A DNA stretch of 64,000 bases from Saprospiraceae bacterium (lineage in GTDB: Bacteria; Bacteroidota; Bacteroidia; Chitinophagales; Saprospiraceae). The position numbers were made by a program, and so were the translations under genes. The DNA lies in NCBI GenBank assembly GCA_016715405.1, contig JADKAE010000001.1:62001-126000 (forward strand), read 5' to 3'. Below, piece by piece: positions 24,235-35,090 of the stretch. Position 1 is the first letter of the stretch. Each line of letters begins with the position of its first letter. The notes under the pieces were generated by a model. It was given only the letters and a program-made list of their open reading frames with translations, made no database searches and was not told the DNA's origin.

Positions 24235-27200
24235 TCACAACCCCAAATTCAATCCAATCAAAAAAGTACGCGCTTGCGGATAAGCGCCATAATCAACTCC
24301 CGCCGTGCGTTCGTCGATACCGCCGGTAGAACTTACCTCGGGGTCGAAACCCTTGTATTTAGAAAATACATACGCATTTTGCACTTCGGCATACACGCGC
24401 AGGCGCGAAGCCCATTTCATTTTTCCAAAATCATACCCCAGCGTAATATTTTGAATGCGCACAAAAGAACCGTCTTCCAAAAACTGGGTAGAGCCTTCGT
24501 AATAATTGGGATTAATAAATGAAGCGCGGGGATATTCCGCATTGTCGCCGGGTTGCTGCCAGCGATCGAGTACGTTGGCCGAGTTATTCGCATACACCGA
24601 AAAAAGGCCGCCGTCGTTGCTGTAGCCCAGGTTTTCGTAGGTGGGGCGGATGAGGTTGTAGACTTCATTGCCAAACGAATACCTTATAAAGACACTGAGA
24701 TCTAAGCGGCCCAATGAAAAACTATTGGTCAATCCGCCGAAACCGTCGGGCAATGCTTTGCCGATAATCTGGCTGTCGTTGCTGTCGATTTCGCCGTTGC
24801 CGTCGAGGTCTTCGTACATCGCGTCACCGGTCTGCGGGTCGTAGCCCAGGTATTTTACACCCCAAAAAGTGCCTACCGGTTGGCCCACTTTTAGAATATG
24901 CGTGGGCGCCAGGTCGCCGTATGCGCTTAATAACACATCGTCGGTGGAAAGTTTGACAATTTCATTTTTCACGTAAGTGAAATTAAAATTAAGCGCCCAC
25001 TTGAAGTTTTTATTTTTAATGGGAATAGTATTTAAATTAAATTCAATACCCGTATTTTGAATTTCACCGCTATTGCGGGTTACGGTAGCAAAACCGGTGG
25101 TGCCGGGCACAATATCTTCGCTCAATAAATCGGTTTTATTCGATTTAAAAAGTCGATTGAGCCGTTGAATTTTCCTTTTGCAATTTCATAATCGATACCC
25201 ACGTTGAGCATTTTATTGCTCTGCCAGGTGAGGTTTGGGTCGGCGATATTTCGCAGGATAATGCCGGCCTGGCCGTCGTAGCGCGAGGGACCGTAAAAAA
25301 TCGTATTCTGAAAATCGCCGATTTCCTGGTCGCCGGTGAGGCCGTAGCTTACGCGCAATTTGAGCGCAGAAAATACCTCGTCAGAGAAAAATCCCTCTTC
25401 GTCCAATCGCCAGGCCAGCGATACCGAGGGGAAATAGCCGTAGCGGTTATTTTTAGAAAAACGCGACGAGCCGTCGGCGCGCACCGAAGCGGTGATCAGA
25501 TAGCGGTTTTTGAGCGCGTAATTGACGCGGCCCAGGTACGAGAGCAACGCAAAAGAGGTGCCGGTAGAGCTGGCCGAGACGATATTGGCCGCGCTGGAGA
25601 TGTTCTCGAGGCCGCTGCCGGGAAATCCCTGCCCCACTGCCGCCGAGCGCTCCGACGCGCTGCGCTGGGCTGTGATGCCGCCTAGGATGGTGAAGTCGCT
25701 TTCGCCCACGGCTTTGTGCCAGGTCAGCGTATTTTCGTTGAGCCAGGTCAGTCCGTTGAAGTTGGCTTCGAGGGCTTCGCCGCCCACGGCTTCCGCGTCG
25801 GCGGTGATGGGCGAGAGAAACTGCTTGTCGGCAAGTTGCGTGTAGTCGACCGAAAACGAGGTGCGCAGTTTCAGTTCGCTGGCCAGCTCGTATTCCGCGA
25901 AAGCGGAGCCGATGAGGCGGTAGGTATTGGTAAACGCCTTGATCTCTTTAGCGGATTTCACGGGGTTATCCGACAGCCAGCTCACCTGGTAGTCTTCGAA
26001 AGCGGCATAATCTCCGTTTTCGTCGTACACCGGCATCAGCGGCGAGGCGCCGAGTGCGTTGGTGATCGTGCCGGTATAGGTATTGTCGTTGAAGCTGCGG
26101 CGGTTGCGCGAATAAGAGGTCGCGATACTCGTACCGATTTTCAGGCGTTTATTCACCTCGTGGTCGAGGTTCATGCGATAGATAAAGCGCTTGTAGAAAC
26201 TCTCGATGATAACGCCCTGCTGGTCGAAAAATCCCGAGCTGATAAAAAAGCGGGTACGGTCGTTGCCGCCCTGCAGCGACAGCTCGTAATTGCTGATCGG
26301 TGCGTTGCGCAGCACCTCGTCGAGCCACACCGTATTCGTGCCGTCGAGGTTAAAATTCTCCAGCGGGTCGGTGAGCACCGAGGGGTCGAAATCCTCGCCG
26401 AAAACCGTATTGTCGGCGTTGTAGGCGGCCAGGTCGTTGCGGCGGGCTTCTTCCACCAACTCGACAAATTGCTCGGAGCTGAGAAAATCGATATTGCGGG
26501 CGGTCTGCTGCACGCCGGTATAATAATTAAAATTGATATCGGTTTTGCCTTCCTTGCCGCGTTTGGTAGTAATGAGTATGACGCCGTTGGCCGCGCGCGC
26601 GCCGTAGATGGCGGCGGCGGAGGCATCTTTGAGTACCTCGATGCTTTCGATATCGTTGGGATTGATATCGGAAATCGAGCTGAGGTTTTGTCCGTTGCCC
26701 ACCACATTGCGGTCGGTGTCGAACGAAGTAGAAAGCGCCGAGTTACTCTCGCTGATCATAGGCACGCCGTCGACCACGTACAGCGGGTTGTTGCTGCCCC
26801 GCACGGTGATCAGCAGTCCTGCGCCGGGCGTACCGGAGGGCGATATCACGTTGAGGCCCGACACCCTGCCCTGTATGCTGCTTGCCAGGTTTGACACCGG
26901 CTGGTCTTTAAACTCCTCGTTTTTGATAGAAGAAATAGCGCCGGTCACCTGGCTTTTACGCTGCACGCCGTAGCCCACTACTACTAGTTCCTGCAGTTGT
27001 TGTGCGCTCGATTCCAGGCGCACGGTCAGGGTGGCGTCGCCATTATAAGTTACGTTTTGAGGCACGTACCCCACATAAGAAAACCGGATCGAGCCGCTTG
27101 TCTGGTCGGTACTGATTTTGAAAAAGCCGTTTTCGTCTGTAATCGTGCCCTGAGTAGCGCCTGCCAGTTGCACAGTCACACCGATGAGCGTTTCGCCGGT

Positions 27201-27317
27201 GGCGGCGTCGGTCACCTCGCCTTGAACGGTTGTGGTTTGCCCTTCCGCGGCGCCGGGCAGCACCAAAATTGCCCCCAGAAGCAGGGCAAAAAAGCAGAGT
27301 TGTTGGCAATATCGCAT
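24235..27317 (-). CDS. SusC/RagA TonB-dependent receptor (one frameshift)
   Basis: About 1027 residues once the A run at 25147-25151 (T run on the coding strand) is given one more base, restoring NGSIDFFKSNKTDLLSEDIV. Order of parts: signal peptide, carboxypeptidase-like repeat domain (VQGEVTDAATGETLIGVTV), the SusC-specific LQELVVVGYGVQ segment, plug domain (LYVVDGVPM, IESIEVLKDASAAAIYGARA) and a 22-strand barrel to the end (RTFLIGLNLGL). ATG 27317 is preferred over the TTG two codons earlier. It forms the importer with the SusD gene downstream. Neither an ECF sigma/anti-sigma pair nor a hybrid sensor is adjacent. Confidence 0.93.
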
Positions 27318-27397
27318 GGTCAATCGTTTTGAGTTGGTATTAAGGTCATAAAGCTAATATGTTCATGTGATTATTCATGGGGAGAGGGCGGGGAAAT

Positions 27398-27488
27398 GTT
27401 CTCGGTTCTCTGTTATCGGTTATCGGTTCCCGGTTTTTATATCTTTGCTAAATAATAAAAGGTGAACTGACAACAGAGAACCGAGAAC
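27398..27488. repeat. Heptamer arrays forming a 17-bp perfect inverted repeat around a promoter
   Basis: GTTCTCGGTTCTCTGTT (27398-27414) is the exact reverse complement of AACAGAGAACCGAGAAC (27472-27488). The left side continues as GTTATCG, GTTATCG, GTTCCCG; the right side continues as CGACAACCCACAACCG. All are 7-base units of the GTTnTCn type in opposite orientation, with a -7 box between them. Confidence 0.88.
27440..27447 (+). promoter_or_regulatory. -7 box (TATCTTTG) of the chloride-channel gene
   Basis: A perfect TAnnTTTG in the loop of the heptamer inverted repeat, 60 bp before ATG 27508. The same octamer and following GCTA occur in the equivalent place at 4865. Confidence 0.6.
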
Positions 27489-27507
27489 CGACAACCCACA
27501 ACCGAAA

Positions 27508-29288
27508 ATGCCCATACTGAAGCTCATAGCAAAAATACATGGTGGAATAATGTGGCTGCAGGGGCGGCTCAGCAAAAAGCAATTCATCTTTTTGTCGAGT
27601 GTGCTGGTGGGCTTGTCGGCGGGTATGGCGGCTATTGTGTTGAAGACTTTTGCGCATTATATATTCCGGTTGGCAACCTTCGATAAAACAGCTCATTTTT
27701 CTTTTTTGCTGTTGTTCCTGCCTTTTTTGGGCATATTGCTCACTGTATTAGTGGTGAAAAAATTATTTCACAACAAATTTGAAAAAGGGCTCTCCAATAT
27801 TCTTTTCGCCATAGCCAAAAAATCGAGTATCGTGCCGCGGGTGCAGATGTATGCACAGGTAGTGACGAGTTCGCTTACCGTAGGGCTTGGCGGTTCTGCC
27901 GGACTCGAAGCGCCGATCGTGGTCACCGGAGCTGCTTTCGGCTCTAATTACGCGCGTACTTACCGGCTGGACTACAAAGAAAGGACGCTGCTGCTGGCCT
28001 GCGGCATCGCGGCGGGCATTGCCGCGGCGTTTAATGCGCCAATCGCCGGCGTTTTATTTGCGCTGGAAGTGTTGCTGCTCGACGTGAGTATTTCCGCATT
28101 TACGCCGCTTATTATTGCGGCGGCATCAGGCGCTTTAATTTCAAAAATAATCCTCAATGACGATATTCTTTTATCGTTCCAACTGCAAAAAGCCTTTGAT
28201 TATCACAACGTGCCTTTTTACGTGCTGTTGGGCGTATTTGCAGGCATCGTATCCGTATACCACTCCCGCACTTTCACCCGCGTAGAATCGTATGTAATTA
28301 AAAAAATAAAAAGTCCCTACCGCAAAGTAGTTTTTGGCGGTATCGCGCTGGCTATTCTCATTTACATTTTCCCGAGTTTATTCGGAGAAGGCTACGAAAG
28401 CATCAAAATACTCTCCCAACAGCGCCCCGAAAAACTGCTCGACAATAGCGTTTTTCACAATTTCAAGAGCAACGAATGGTTCGTCCTGTTATTTGTGGGC
28501 GCACTGGTATTCGTCAAAGCCTTTGCCACGGCCATCACCCTCGGCAGCGGCGGCAACGGCGGCAATTTTGCGCCTTCGTTATTTGTGGGCGCTTATCTCG
28601 GCTTTTTCTTTTCCCGCTTTTTCAATATGCTGGATATAACCCGGCTCCCCGAAAACAATTTCACGCTGGTAGGCATGGCGGGTATTTTGAGCGGCTTGTA
28701 CCACGCGCCTTTGACGGCCATATTTTTGATCGCGGAAATTACCGGCGGTTATACCCTCATGATCCCGCTCATGATCGTGTCTTCGATTAGTTTTGCGATT
28801 TCAAAATCCTACGAAAATTATTCGATGGACGCTAAAAAACTGGCCAGCCGCGGACAGATTTTCACCTCGGATAAAGACCGAAATATTTTGTCATCGCTAA
28901 AAATGAATAACCTTATCGAAACCGAATTTATAACGGTCAACCCAGGGGATACTTTAGGCGACCTGGTAGAAGCTATCGCCGCCTCAAAAAGGAATATTTT
29001 CCCGGTGGTAAAAGACAATCAATTAATCGGCATTATAATATTGGATAATATTCGGGATATTATTTTAAAACCGAGCTTTACGAACAAGTATTGGTGAAAG
29101 ATTTGATGACACGGCCTCCCGGCACCATTGACATCAACGAAAGCATGGAAACAGCTATGCAGAAATTCGACGACACCGGCGCCTGGAATTTGCCGGTGGT
29201 GCACGATGGAAAATACGTCGGGTTTATCTCCAAATCGAATGTATTTTCGTATTATCGGACGCAGTTGAAGACGAATATTATTGAGTAG
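27508..29288 (+). CDS. ClC-family chloride channel/antiporter with CBS domains (one frameshift)
   Basis: About 593 residues when one G is restored near 29073 (NIRDIILKPELYEQVLVKDLMTRPPG). The membrane part has the ClC selectivity motifs GSAGLEAP, GIAAGIAAAFNAPIAGVLFALE and GSGGNGGNFAPSLFVGAYLG, and YHAPLTAIFLIAEITGGYTLM with the gating region. About 490-593 form a pair of CBS domains (VNPGDTLGDLVEAI..., INESMETAMQKFDDTGAWNLPVV). The GLEAP motif, with Glu at the gate, is compatible with chloride/proton exchange. It is driven by the heptamer-flanked promoter. A palindromic repeat follows its stop. Confidence 0.92.
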
Positions 29289-29302
29289 GGAATGTGATTT
29301 AT

Positions 29303-29398
29303 TTTACCGCAGAGTAAAACAGAGTTAAACGGAGTGACACAGAGTCAAAATCTCGCTCTGTGTCACTCTGTGTGCACTCCGTTTAACTCTGTGGTAAA
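29303..29398. repeat. Nested palindromic CAGAG/CGGAG repeat
   Basis: Arms GAGTTAAACGGAGTG/CACTCCGTTTAACTC and, inside, GAGTGACACAGAG/CTCTGTGTCACTC are perfect complements; the outer ends TTTACCGCAGAG/CTCTGTGGTAAA differ by one base. It can form a long hairpin 15 bp after the channel gene, and the same word family recurs at 59139-59234. Confidence 0.85.
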
Positions 29399-29405
29399 TA
29401 AAACC

Positions 29406-30046
29406 GTGAACAGTATCCTTCCATTCCTTGTTTTACGCCCCTGTATATCTCCTATCTGGCGCTGGGCGATTCCTACACCATCGGACAGAGCGTGCCGGTC
29501 GACGAGCGTTTTCCGGCGCAGCTGATCGATAGCCTGCTGCCGCACCACATCATGGGGAGCGCAAGAGTCATCGCCAAGACCGGCTGGACCACCGCCGAAC
29601 TCGACGCCGCCATTGCCGCCGCCCAACCGCCTGTGGGCAACAGCTACGATATCGTCACCCTGCTCATAGGCGTCAACAACCAATACAGGGGTTATCCGCT
29701 CGATCAATACGAGGTACAGTTTGCCGACCTGCTCGAACAGGCCGTCATTTACGCCGGCAGCCGCCCCGAGCGGGTATTCGTGCTGTCGATTCCCGACTAC
29801 GCCTATACCCCCTTCGGCCAAAATTTCAACCCCACCCGCATCAGCCAGGAAATTGACGAATTTAATGCCGCCAATAAATCTATTTCGCTGGCACGCGGAG
29901 TTCACTATATCGACATCACCCCCATTTCCCGCGAAGGCCTGCAAGACCCCGCACTTGTCGCTTCCGACCAGCTACACCCCTCCGGCAAGATGTACGCCCG
30001 GTGGGTGTCACTGCTGAAACACAGCGTAATAGCAGAATTGAGGTAA
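29406..30046 (+). CDS. SGNH/GDSL hydrolase (probable frameshift near the start)
   Basis: Catalytic blocks: YLALGDSYTIG with the nucleophile Ser, KTGWTTAEL, LLIGVNNQYRG (Gly and Asn oxyanion residues) and SDQLHPSGK (Asp-x-x-His). From GDS to the end it is about 198 residues, a usual size. The frame holding GDS has no ATG; it runs open upstream to about 29402. Reading CCCC at 29438-29441 as five C would link it to GTG 29406 (VNSILPFLVLRPLYISYLALGDS), my preferred model. GTG 29492 would start after the GDS motif and so is unlikely. A cytoplasmic or weakly hydrophobic N-terminus; substrate probably an ester or acetylated sugar. Confidence 0.75.
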
Positions 30047-30071
30047 TGGGTATGAATAGCAAAAAATAAAT

Positions 30072-30437
30072 CTATATTTTACGTCTCCTTAGTTTATTTC
30101 TATTTATTGTAATAAACTCTTCTTCTTGATAATCTGTTGATTCGGCTATATTTTTTAAAAACGCAATTAAAAATGACAATACGTTCGGATAGTCTTTTTT
30201 ATCATATCTCAAAAAAATAATAGAAAGCCCTTTTACATGATGGGCAAAAACCCATTCTCCAAAATCTTTATCTTCTGTAATCAATATACTTTTTGATTCC
30301 TTTGCCAATTCTATGACCTGTTCATCTTTGATTCCAGGTTGGGCCAGTAAAACCCATTTCACATCAAATCCGTTATTCTGCAATTCACGAACGATATTAC
30401 CATTTAAGCCTTCATCCGCTAGAATCGAAAAACTCAT
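30072..30437 (-). CDS. DUF5615 PIN-like toxin
   Basis: A 121-residue protein of the PIN-like DUF5615 family (Mut7-C/VapC-like RNase fold). Features: ILADEGLNGNIVRELQNNGFDV with the first Asp and Glu, LAKESKSILITEDKDFGEWVF with the TEDKDFG acidic motif, and a C-terminal helix. It overlaps the upstream DUF433 gene by 4 bp, the standard order antitoxin then toxin. The pair is AT-richer than the flanking genes. Expected to act as an RNase held in check by the DUF433 protein. Confidence 0.88.
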   Translation of the reverse strand: MSFSILADEGLNGNIVRELQNNGFDVKWVLLAQPGIKDEQVIELAKESKSILITEDKDFGEWVFAHHVKGLSIIFLRYDKKDYPNVLSFLIAFLKNIAESTDYQEEEFITINRNKLRRRKI

Positions 30438-30664
30438 GCCGCAATAATTACTTCTTCTGACTCCATCATGGCAGCAGCATAAGCGACAGCAGCCAAGATA
30501 TCATCTAATTTCAAATGCGGATACATGCCAAGTATCTCTTCAAAAGAATATCCATCTGCCAACTTCCTTAAGAGCAACTCTACTGTAATTCTCGTTCCTT
30601 TAATGGTAGGTTTCCCCAACATTACCTTGGAGTCCGAATGGATATGTTGCTTATAATCAACCAT
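30434..30664 (-). CDS. DUF433 antitoxin
   Basis: A 76-residue helix-turn-helix protein of the DUF433 (VapB45-like) family: GKPTIKGTRITVELLLRKLADGYSFEEILGMYP and LDDILAAVAYAA are the signature. It is the first gene of a two-gene operon with the DUF5615 toxin and presumably binds both the toxin and its own promoter, where CAAAGATA at 30696-30703 marks a minus-strand -7 box. Confidence 0.88.
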   Translation of the reverse strand: MVDYKQHIHSDSKVMLGKPTIKGTRITVELLLRKLADGYSFEEILGMYPHLKLDDILAAVAYAAAMMESEEVIIAA

Positions 30665-30695
30665 GACATGCTATTTTTTAGTTTTATAGACTTTT

Positions 30696-30703
30696 CAAAG
30701 ATA
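30696..30703 (-). promoter_or_regulatory. -7 box (TATCTTTG) of the DUF433/DUF5615 operon
   Basis: A perfect TAnnTTTG on the minus strand, 32 bp before the DUF433 start; TTTC stands at the 19-bp -33 position. Confidence 0.5.
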
Positions 30704-30827
30704 AGTAATTTTTCTGTAAAAGGAAACCCCTTTCCATCAGCATATCAGCATATCCGCACATCAACCCATCAACTCTTGCTATTCCAACCAAAAAACAGGA
30801 TATTGCCCCCTCAAACAATCGTCATTG

Positions 30828-33629
30828 ATGACCTACGATAATTTTACCGTCAAAGCGCAAGACGCTATCATCAAAGCCCAGCAGATCGCTGCGGGCCAGG
30901 AGCAACAGCAGGTAGATACCACGCACCTCGTTCGGGGCATCCTCGATACCGATGAAAACGTGACCTCCTTTCTACTGCAAAAAATGAATGTGGACGCCAA
31001 AGCGCTGCGCCACCGGCTCGACGAAGCCATTCGCGTATACCCGCGCGTGCAGGGCGTTGAAAAACAATACCTGACTACCGAAGCCAACCGCTCGCTGAGC
31101 CGCGCCAAGTCGATGCTCACTGAATTCGGCGACGAGTTTATCTCTATCGAACTGATGCTGCTGGGTATCCTGCTGGGCGACGACAAAGGCGCAAGGCTGC
31201 TCAAAGAAAGCGGCGCCACCCCAGAGGCCCTCAAAGAAGCCATCCTCGAATTGCGCAACGGCCGCAAAGTGACCGAACAAAGCGCCGAAGATACCTACAA
31301 CGCACTTGGCAAATTCGGCATCAACCTCAACGAACGCGCCGAATCGGGCAAACTCGACCCCATCATCGGTCGCGATGAGGAGATCCGCCGCGTACTCCAC
31401 ATCCTGGCCCGACGCACCAAAAACAACCCCGTGCTGGTGGGCGAACCCGGCGTGGGTAAAACCGCTATCGTAGAAGGCATCGCCTGGCGCATAGTGAAAG
31501 GCGACGTGCCCGATAACCTGGCCTCCAAAAAGATTTATGTACTCGATATCGCCGGACTCGTAGCCGGCGCCAAATACAAAGGCGAATTCGAAGAACGCCT
31601 AAAAAGCGTCATCAAAGAAGTCACCGACTCCAACGGCGAGATCGTCTTGTTTATTGACGAAATCCACACCCTCATCGGCGCGGGCGGCGGACAAGGCGCT
31701 ATCGACGCCGCCAATATCCTCAAACCCGCCCTGGCCCGCGGCGAACTACACGCTATCGGCGCCACTACCCTCGACGAATACCAGAAGTATTTTGAAAAAG
31801 ACAAAGCCCTGGTGCGCCGTTTCCAAACGGTAAATATAGACGAGCCCAGCGTAGAGGATACGATATCCATCCTGCGCGGCCTCCAGGAGCGCTACGAGGT
31901 GTACCACAAAATAGAGATCCTCGACGAAGCCCTCATCGCCGCCGCCGAGCTTTCGCACCGCTATATCGCCGACCGCTTCCTGCCCGACAAAGCCATCGAC
32001 CTCATGGACGAGGCTGCCGCCAAACTCCGCCTCGAACTCGACTCGGTCCCCGAAGAAGTGGACAACTGGGAACGCCGCGTGCGCCAACTCGAAATAGAAC
32101 GAGAAGCCATCAAACGCGAGCGCGACGAGAAAAAGCTGCAAAGCATCTCCGAACAAATCGCCAACGCCCGCGAAAAACGCGACTCGCTGCGCGCCACCTG
32201 GCAAAACGAAAAAGAGATCGTCGACCAAATCACGGGCATCAAAAAACGCATCGACGAACTCGACAACGAGGCTGATAAAGCCGAACGCAACAGCGACTAC
32301 GAAACGGTAGCCAAAATCCGCTACGGCGAACTCCAGCACCAGCAGTCGCTGCTCAAAGGCGCCGAAGAAAAACTGGGCCAACTGCCAGAAGAAAACCGCC
32401 TGACCAACCAGCAGGTCACCGCCAACGATATCGCCGAAGTAGTGGGCCGCTGGACAGGCATCCCCGTGTCCCGCATGCTGCAAAGCGAAAAAGATAAACT
32501 GCTGCTGCTCGAAGACGAACTCCATAAGCGCCTCATCGGCCAGGACGAAGCCGTGCGCGCCGTGGCTAACGCCGTGCGCCGCAGTCGCGCCGGCCTCCAG
32601 GATGCCGACCGTCCTATCGGCTCGTTTATATTCCTGGGGCCCACCGGCGTCGGAAAAACCGAGCTGGCCAAAGCCCTCGCCGAGGTGCTCTTCAACGACG
32701 AAAAAGCCATCACCCGCATCGATATGAGCGAATACCAGGAGCGCCACAACGTGTCGCGGCTCGTGGGTGCTCCTCCGGGTTATGTAGGTTATGAAGAAGG
32801 CGGACAGCTCACCGAAGCCGTGCGCCGCAAACCCTACTCCATCATCCTGCTCGACGAAGTCGAAAAAGCGCACCCCGACACGTTCAACATCCTGCTGCAA
32901 TTGCTCGACGACGGCCGACTGACCGACAGCAGGGGCCGCACCGCCAGTTTTAAAAACACCATCATCATCATGACCTCCAACATGGGGTCGGAGACCATCC
33001 TCGAAAACTTTGAAGACCTCGATGCCCTGGGCGAAAAACACCGCAACGAGATCATCGCCACCACCAAAACCGAGGTTTTCAACCTGCTCAAAGAAACCCT
33101 GCGCCCAGAGTTTCTCAACCGCATCGACGAGCAGGTGATGTTCCTGCCGCTCGGCAAAACCGATATCCGGCAGATCCTCGCGTTGCTAATCAAAAAAGTG
33201 GACAAGCAGTTGGCCCGCCAGGGACTCGTGTTGCGCGCCAGCGACAAAGCCCTCGATTGGCTGGCCGACAAAGGCTACGACCCCCAATTCGGCGCCCGTC
33301 CCATGAAGCGCGCCCTGCAAAAAGAACTCGTCGACGAACTCTCCAAGCAAGTCCTGAGCGGCGCCTTTACCGCCGGCGATACGATCTACATAGATATCAA
33401 AAACAACGCCCTGACCTTCGGCAAGACACCTTTTGAGGGCGCCGTGCATATTCCCGAGGCCACCGCAGAAGAAGTTGCCGAAGCTGCTGCAGCCCCCGCC
33501 GTCGAGGAGGCAAAACACCAGGCCGCCAAAGCCGCCCAGCGCAAAAAAACGCTCGAAGAGCTGGACCAGGCCACCAAAGATGTGATGGGTGCGGTGAAGG
33601 ACGTGAAGGCGGGGAAGAAGAAGGAGTAG
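30828..33629 (+). CDS. clpB: ClpB disaggregase
   Basis: About 933 residues, an AAA+ chaperone that with DnaK resolubilises protein aggregates. Parts: N-terminal Clp repeat domain (FTVKAQDAIIKAQQIA), first AAA+ module (GEPGVGKTAIVEG, LFIDEIHTLIGAG), the coiled-coil middle domain (about 410-525), second AAA+ module (GPTGVGKTELAKALAE, ILLDEVEKAHPD) and the D2 small domain. A Lys/Ala-rich tail of about 60 residues (EEAKHQAAKAAQRKK) extends past the usual end. The start is ATG 30828, one codon after a TTG. No CIRCE-like operator is visible upstream. Confidence 0.96.
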   Translation: MTYDNFTVKAQDAIIKAQQIAAGQEQQQVDTTHLVRGILDTDENVTSFLLQKMNVDAKALRHRLDEAIRVYPRVQGVEKQYLTTEANRSLSRAKSMLTEFGDEFISIELMLLGILLGDDKGARLLKESGATPEALKEAILELRNGRKVTEQSAEDTYNALGKFGINLNERAESGKLDPIIGRDEEIRRVLHILARRTKNNPVLVGEPGVGKTAIVEGIAWRIVKGDVPDNLASKKIYVLDIAGLVAGAKYKGEFEERLKSVIKEVTDSNGEIVLFIDEIHTLIGAGGGQGAIDAANILKPALARGELHAIGATTLDEYQKYFEKDKALVRRFQTVNIDEPSVEDTISILRGLQERYEVYHKIEILDEALIAAAELSHRYIADRFLPDKAIDLMDEAAAKLRLELDSVPEEVDNWERRVRQLEIEREAIKRERDEKKLQSISEQIANAREKRDSLRATWQNEKEIVDQITGIKKRIDELDNEADKAERNSDYETVAKIRYGELQHQQSLLKGAEEKLGQLPEENRLTNQQVTANDIAEVVGRWTGIPVSRMLQSEKDKLLLLEDELHKRLIGQDEAVRAVANAVRRSRAGLQDADRPIGSFIFLGPTGVGKTELAKALAEVLFNDEKAITRIDMSEYQERHNVSRLVGAPPGYVGYEEGGQLTEAVRRKPYSIILLDEVEKAHPDTFNILLQLLDDGRLTDSRGRTASFKNTIIIMTSNMGSETILENFEDLDALGEKHRNEIIATTKTEVFNLLKETLRPEFLNRIDEQVMFLPLGKTDIRQILALLIKKVDKQLARQGLVLRASDKALDWLADKGYDPQFGARPMKRALQKELVDELSKQVLSGAFTAGDTIYIDIKNNALTFGKTPFEGAVHIPEATAEEVAEAAAAPAVEEAKHQAAKAAQRKKTLEELDQATKDVMGAVKDVKAGKKKE

Positions 33630-33666
33630 ACTGTGCGACTGTACGACTGTTCGACTATACGACTTT
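33629..33666. repeat. 8-base array GACTGTnC after clpB
   Basis: GACTGTGC, GACTGTAC, GACTGTTC, GACTATAC, then GACTTT. It begins on the last base of the clpB stop codon. Confidence 0.75.
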
Positions 33667-33787
33667 GTCGTTCGTTTCGGCTCCGCTCAACGAACGGCAG
33701 GGCAAGTCATCGAGGCCCCCGCAGTAGATTCCGATAGCAGACTGCTGTATTGACTTTGTCATAAAAAATCCAGACCTTCGCAGATAA

Positions 33788-33836
33788 GCGAATAACCGAT
33801 AATAAGCAGCTATTCGCGCTTACTGCGGTTATTCGC
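33788..33836. repeat. Hairpin with GCGAATAACCG arms
   Basis: GCGAATAACCG (33788-33798) and CGGTTATTCGC (33826-33836) are perfect complements around a 27-base loop that itself contains TATTCGCG. Located upstream of the serine hydrolase gene; probably a dispersed repeat, since no -7 box is inside. Confidence 0.65.
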
Positions 33837-33882
33837 GGCTTGGATGTATTGCGGGAATACAAGAGTTGTAGGCAAGGAAAAA

Positions 33883-35071
33883 ATGAAAAACGGAATAATC
33901 ATATCGGTATTACTTTTTGCTTTTTTGCAAGGCTATTCGCAAAGCATAGACCTTGAAAGGGGCAAAGAAATTGATTCAATCGTGAATCAATATGTCAAAG
34001 AATATTCGATTGTCGGGTTATCAGTCGGAATCGTTCATGGTGACGAAACGTATTCCAAGCATTATGGTTTAACTGACCCAAAAAATGGTTATCAAATAAC
34101 CGATAGTACCCTGTTTCTTACTTCATCAATATCAAAACTATTTACTGCCACGGCAATTTTTCAACTTATAGAGGAGAACAAATTAACCCTTGAGGATAGA
34201 CTAATTGATATTCTAACGGACTTTAGGATGAAAGACAAGCGATATACGGACATTAGAATAAAGCATCTTTTGACGCATTCCTCGGGATTGAAATGGGACA
34301 ATAAACTTAATGAATCACCTGATGACTCAACGTCAATTGAACTGTTTTTACAAAATCTGCGAAAACAGAAGTTGAATTTTACCCCCGGAGAAAAAATGTC
34401 ATACAAGACATATAGCAATGCAGGTTATGACTTATTAGGAATTGTGATTGAGCGGATATCAGGTATGAAATTCAGTAATTATGTTAAAGCCAATATTCTT
34501 GAGCCGTTGCAGATGAACCAAAGTACATATTACTATGAAAACGTTGATTCTTCAGTCTTAGCGATTCCTCAGATTGTTGCAGGCAATTCCAGACGGGTCA
34601 AAAGGCTTAACTTCTTTGGGATTGACAACAAAAACAGACCGATTTTGAATGGCGAACCGCTTAGTTTAACAAGTTACGGCATTTATGGCGAAGAGTTTGA
34701 ACATAACCCGAGTGGTAATTTGATTTCATCTGCTGTTGAACTCAATTTTTGGATGCAACACAATTTGAAAATATATACAGATTCAACTTTCAATAGCATC
34801 TTAACCCGAGCTACATTGAAAGAGATGTGGGCCACAGATAGAAATTCCGGATAAAAAAACGTCAATTGGATGGGGATGGTGGATACATCAAGATGAAGAA
34901 CTGGGCAAATCAGTTTTTCATGTTGGAACAAACACTGGCTTCTGTAGTATATTGATGATATATCCCGAAAAGAAATTTGGGCTGACAATACTTTGCAATG
35001 GTTGGTATGCACAAGAAGCCGTTTGGCACAAAATTGCAGAAGAGATTACAGCATTATATATCAAAAATTGA
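33883..35071 (+). CDS. Serine hydrolase, beta-lactamase class C fold (one frameshift)
   Basis: About 395 residues when GGG at 34829-34831 is read as GG (KEMWPQIEIPDKKTSIGWGWW). Signal peptide (1-19, ending GYSQS), catalytic SxxK in SSISKLFTATAI, YSN-type motif as YSNAGYDLLG, and HVGTNTGF as the third motif near the end. These proteins are periplasmic or surface peptidases/esterases of the AmpH/EstB type. ATG 33883 is chosen over 33844 because it starts the signal peptide and has GGAAAAA before it. The gene is AT-rich compared with clpB, suggesting acquisition. Confidence 0.85.
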
Positions 35072-35090
35072 AAACCCAGCCTACAACAAT

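Noticed and set aside
25716..26894. 392-codon plus-strand frame inside the SusC gene
   Set aside because: Antisense shadow; the minus frame has full TonB-receptor plug and barrel motifs.
29334..29525. 63-codon frame before the SGNH hydrolase
   Set aside because: It runs from the palindromic repeat into the hydrolase in the wrong frame; only its GTG 29406 portion may belong to the hydrolase.
31746..33041. 431-codon frame on the minus strand inside clpB
   Set aside because: Shadow of the GC-biased clpB codons; Phe/Val-rich with no domain, while the plus frame is a complete ClpB.
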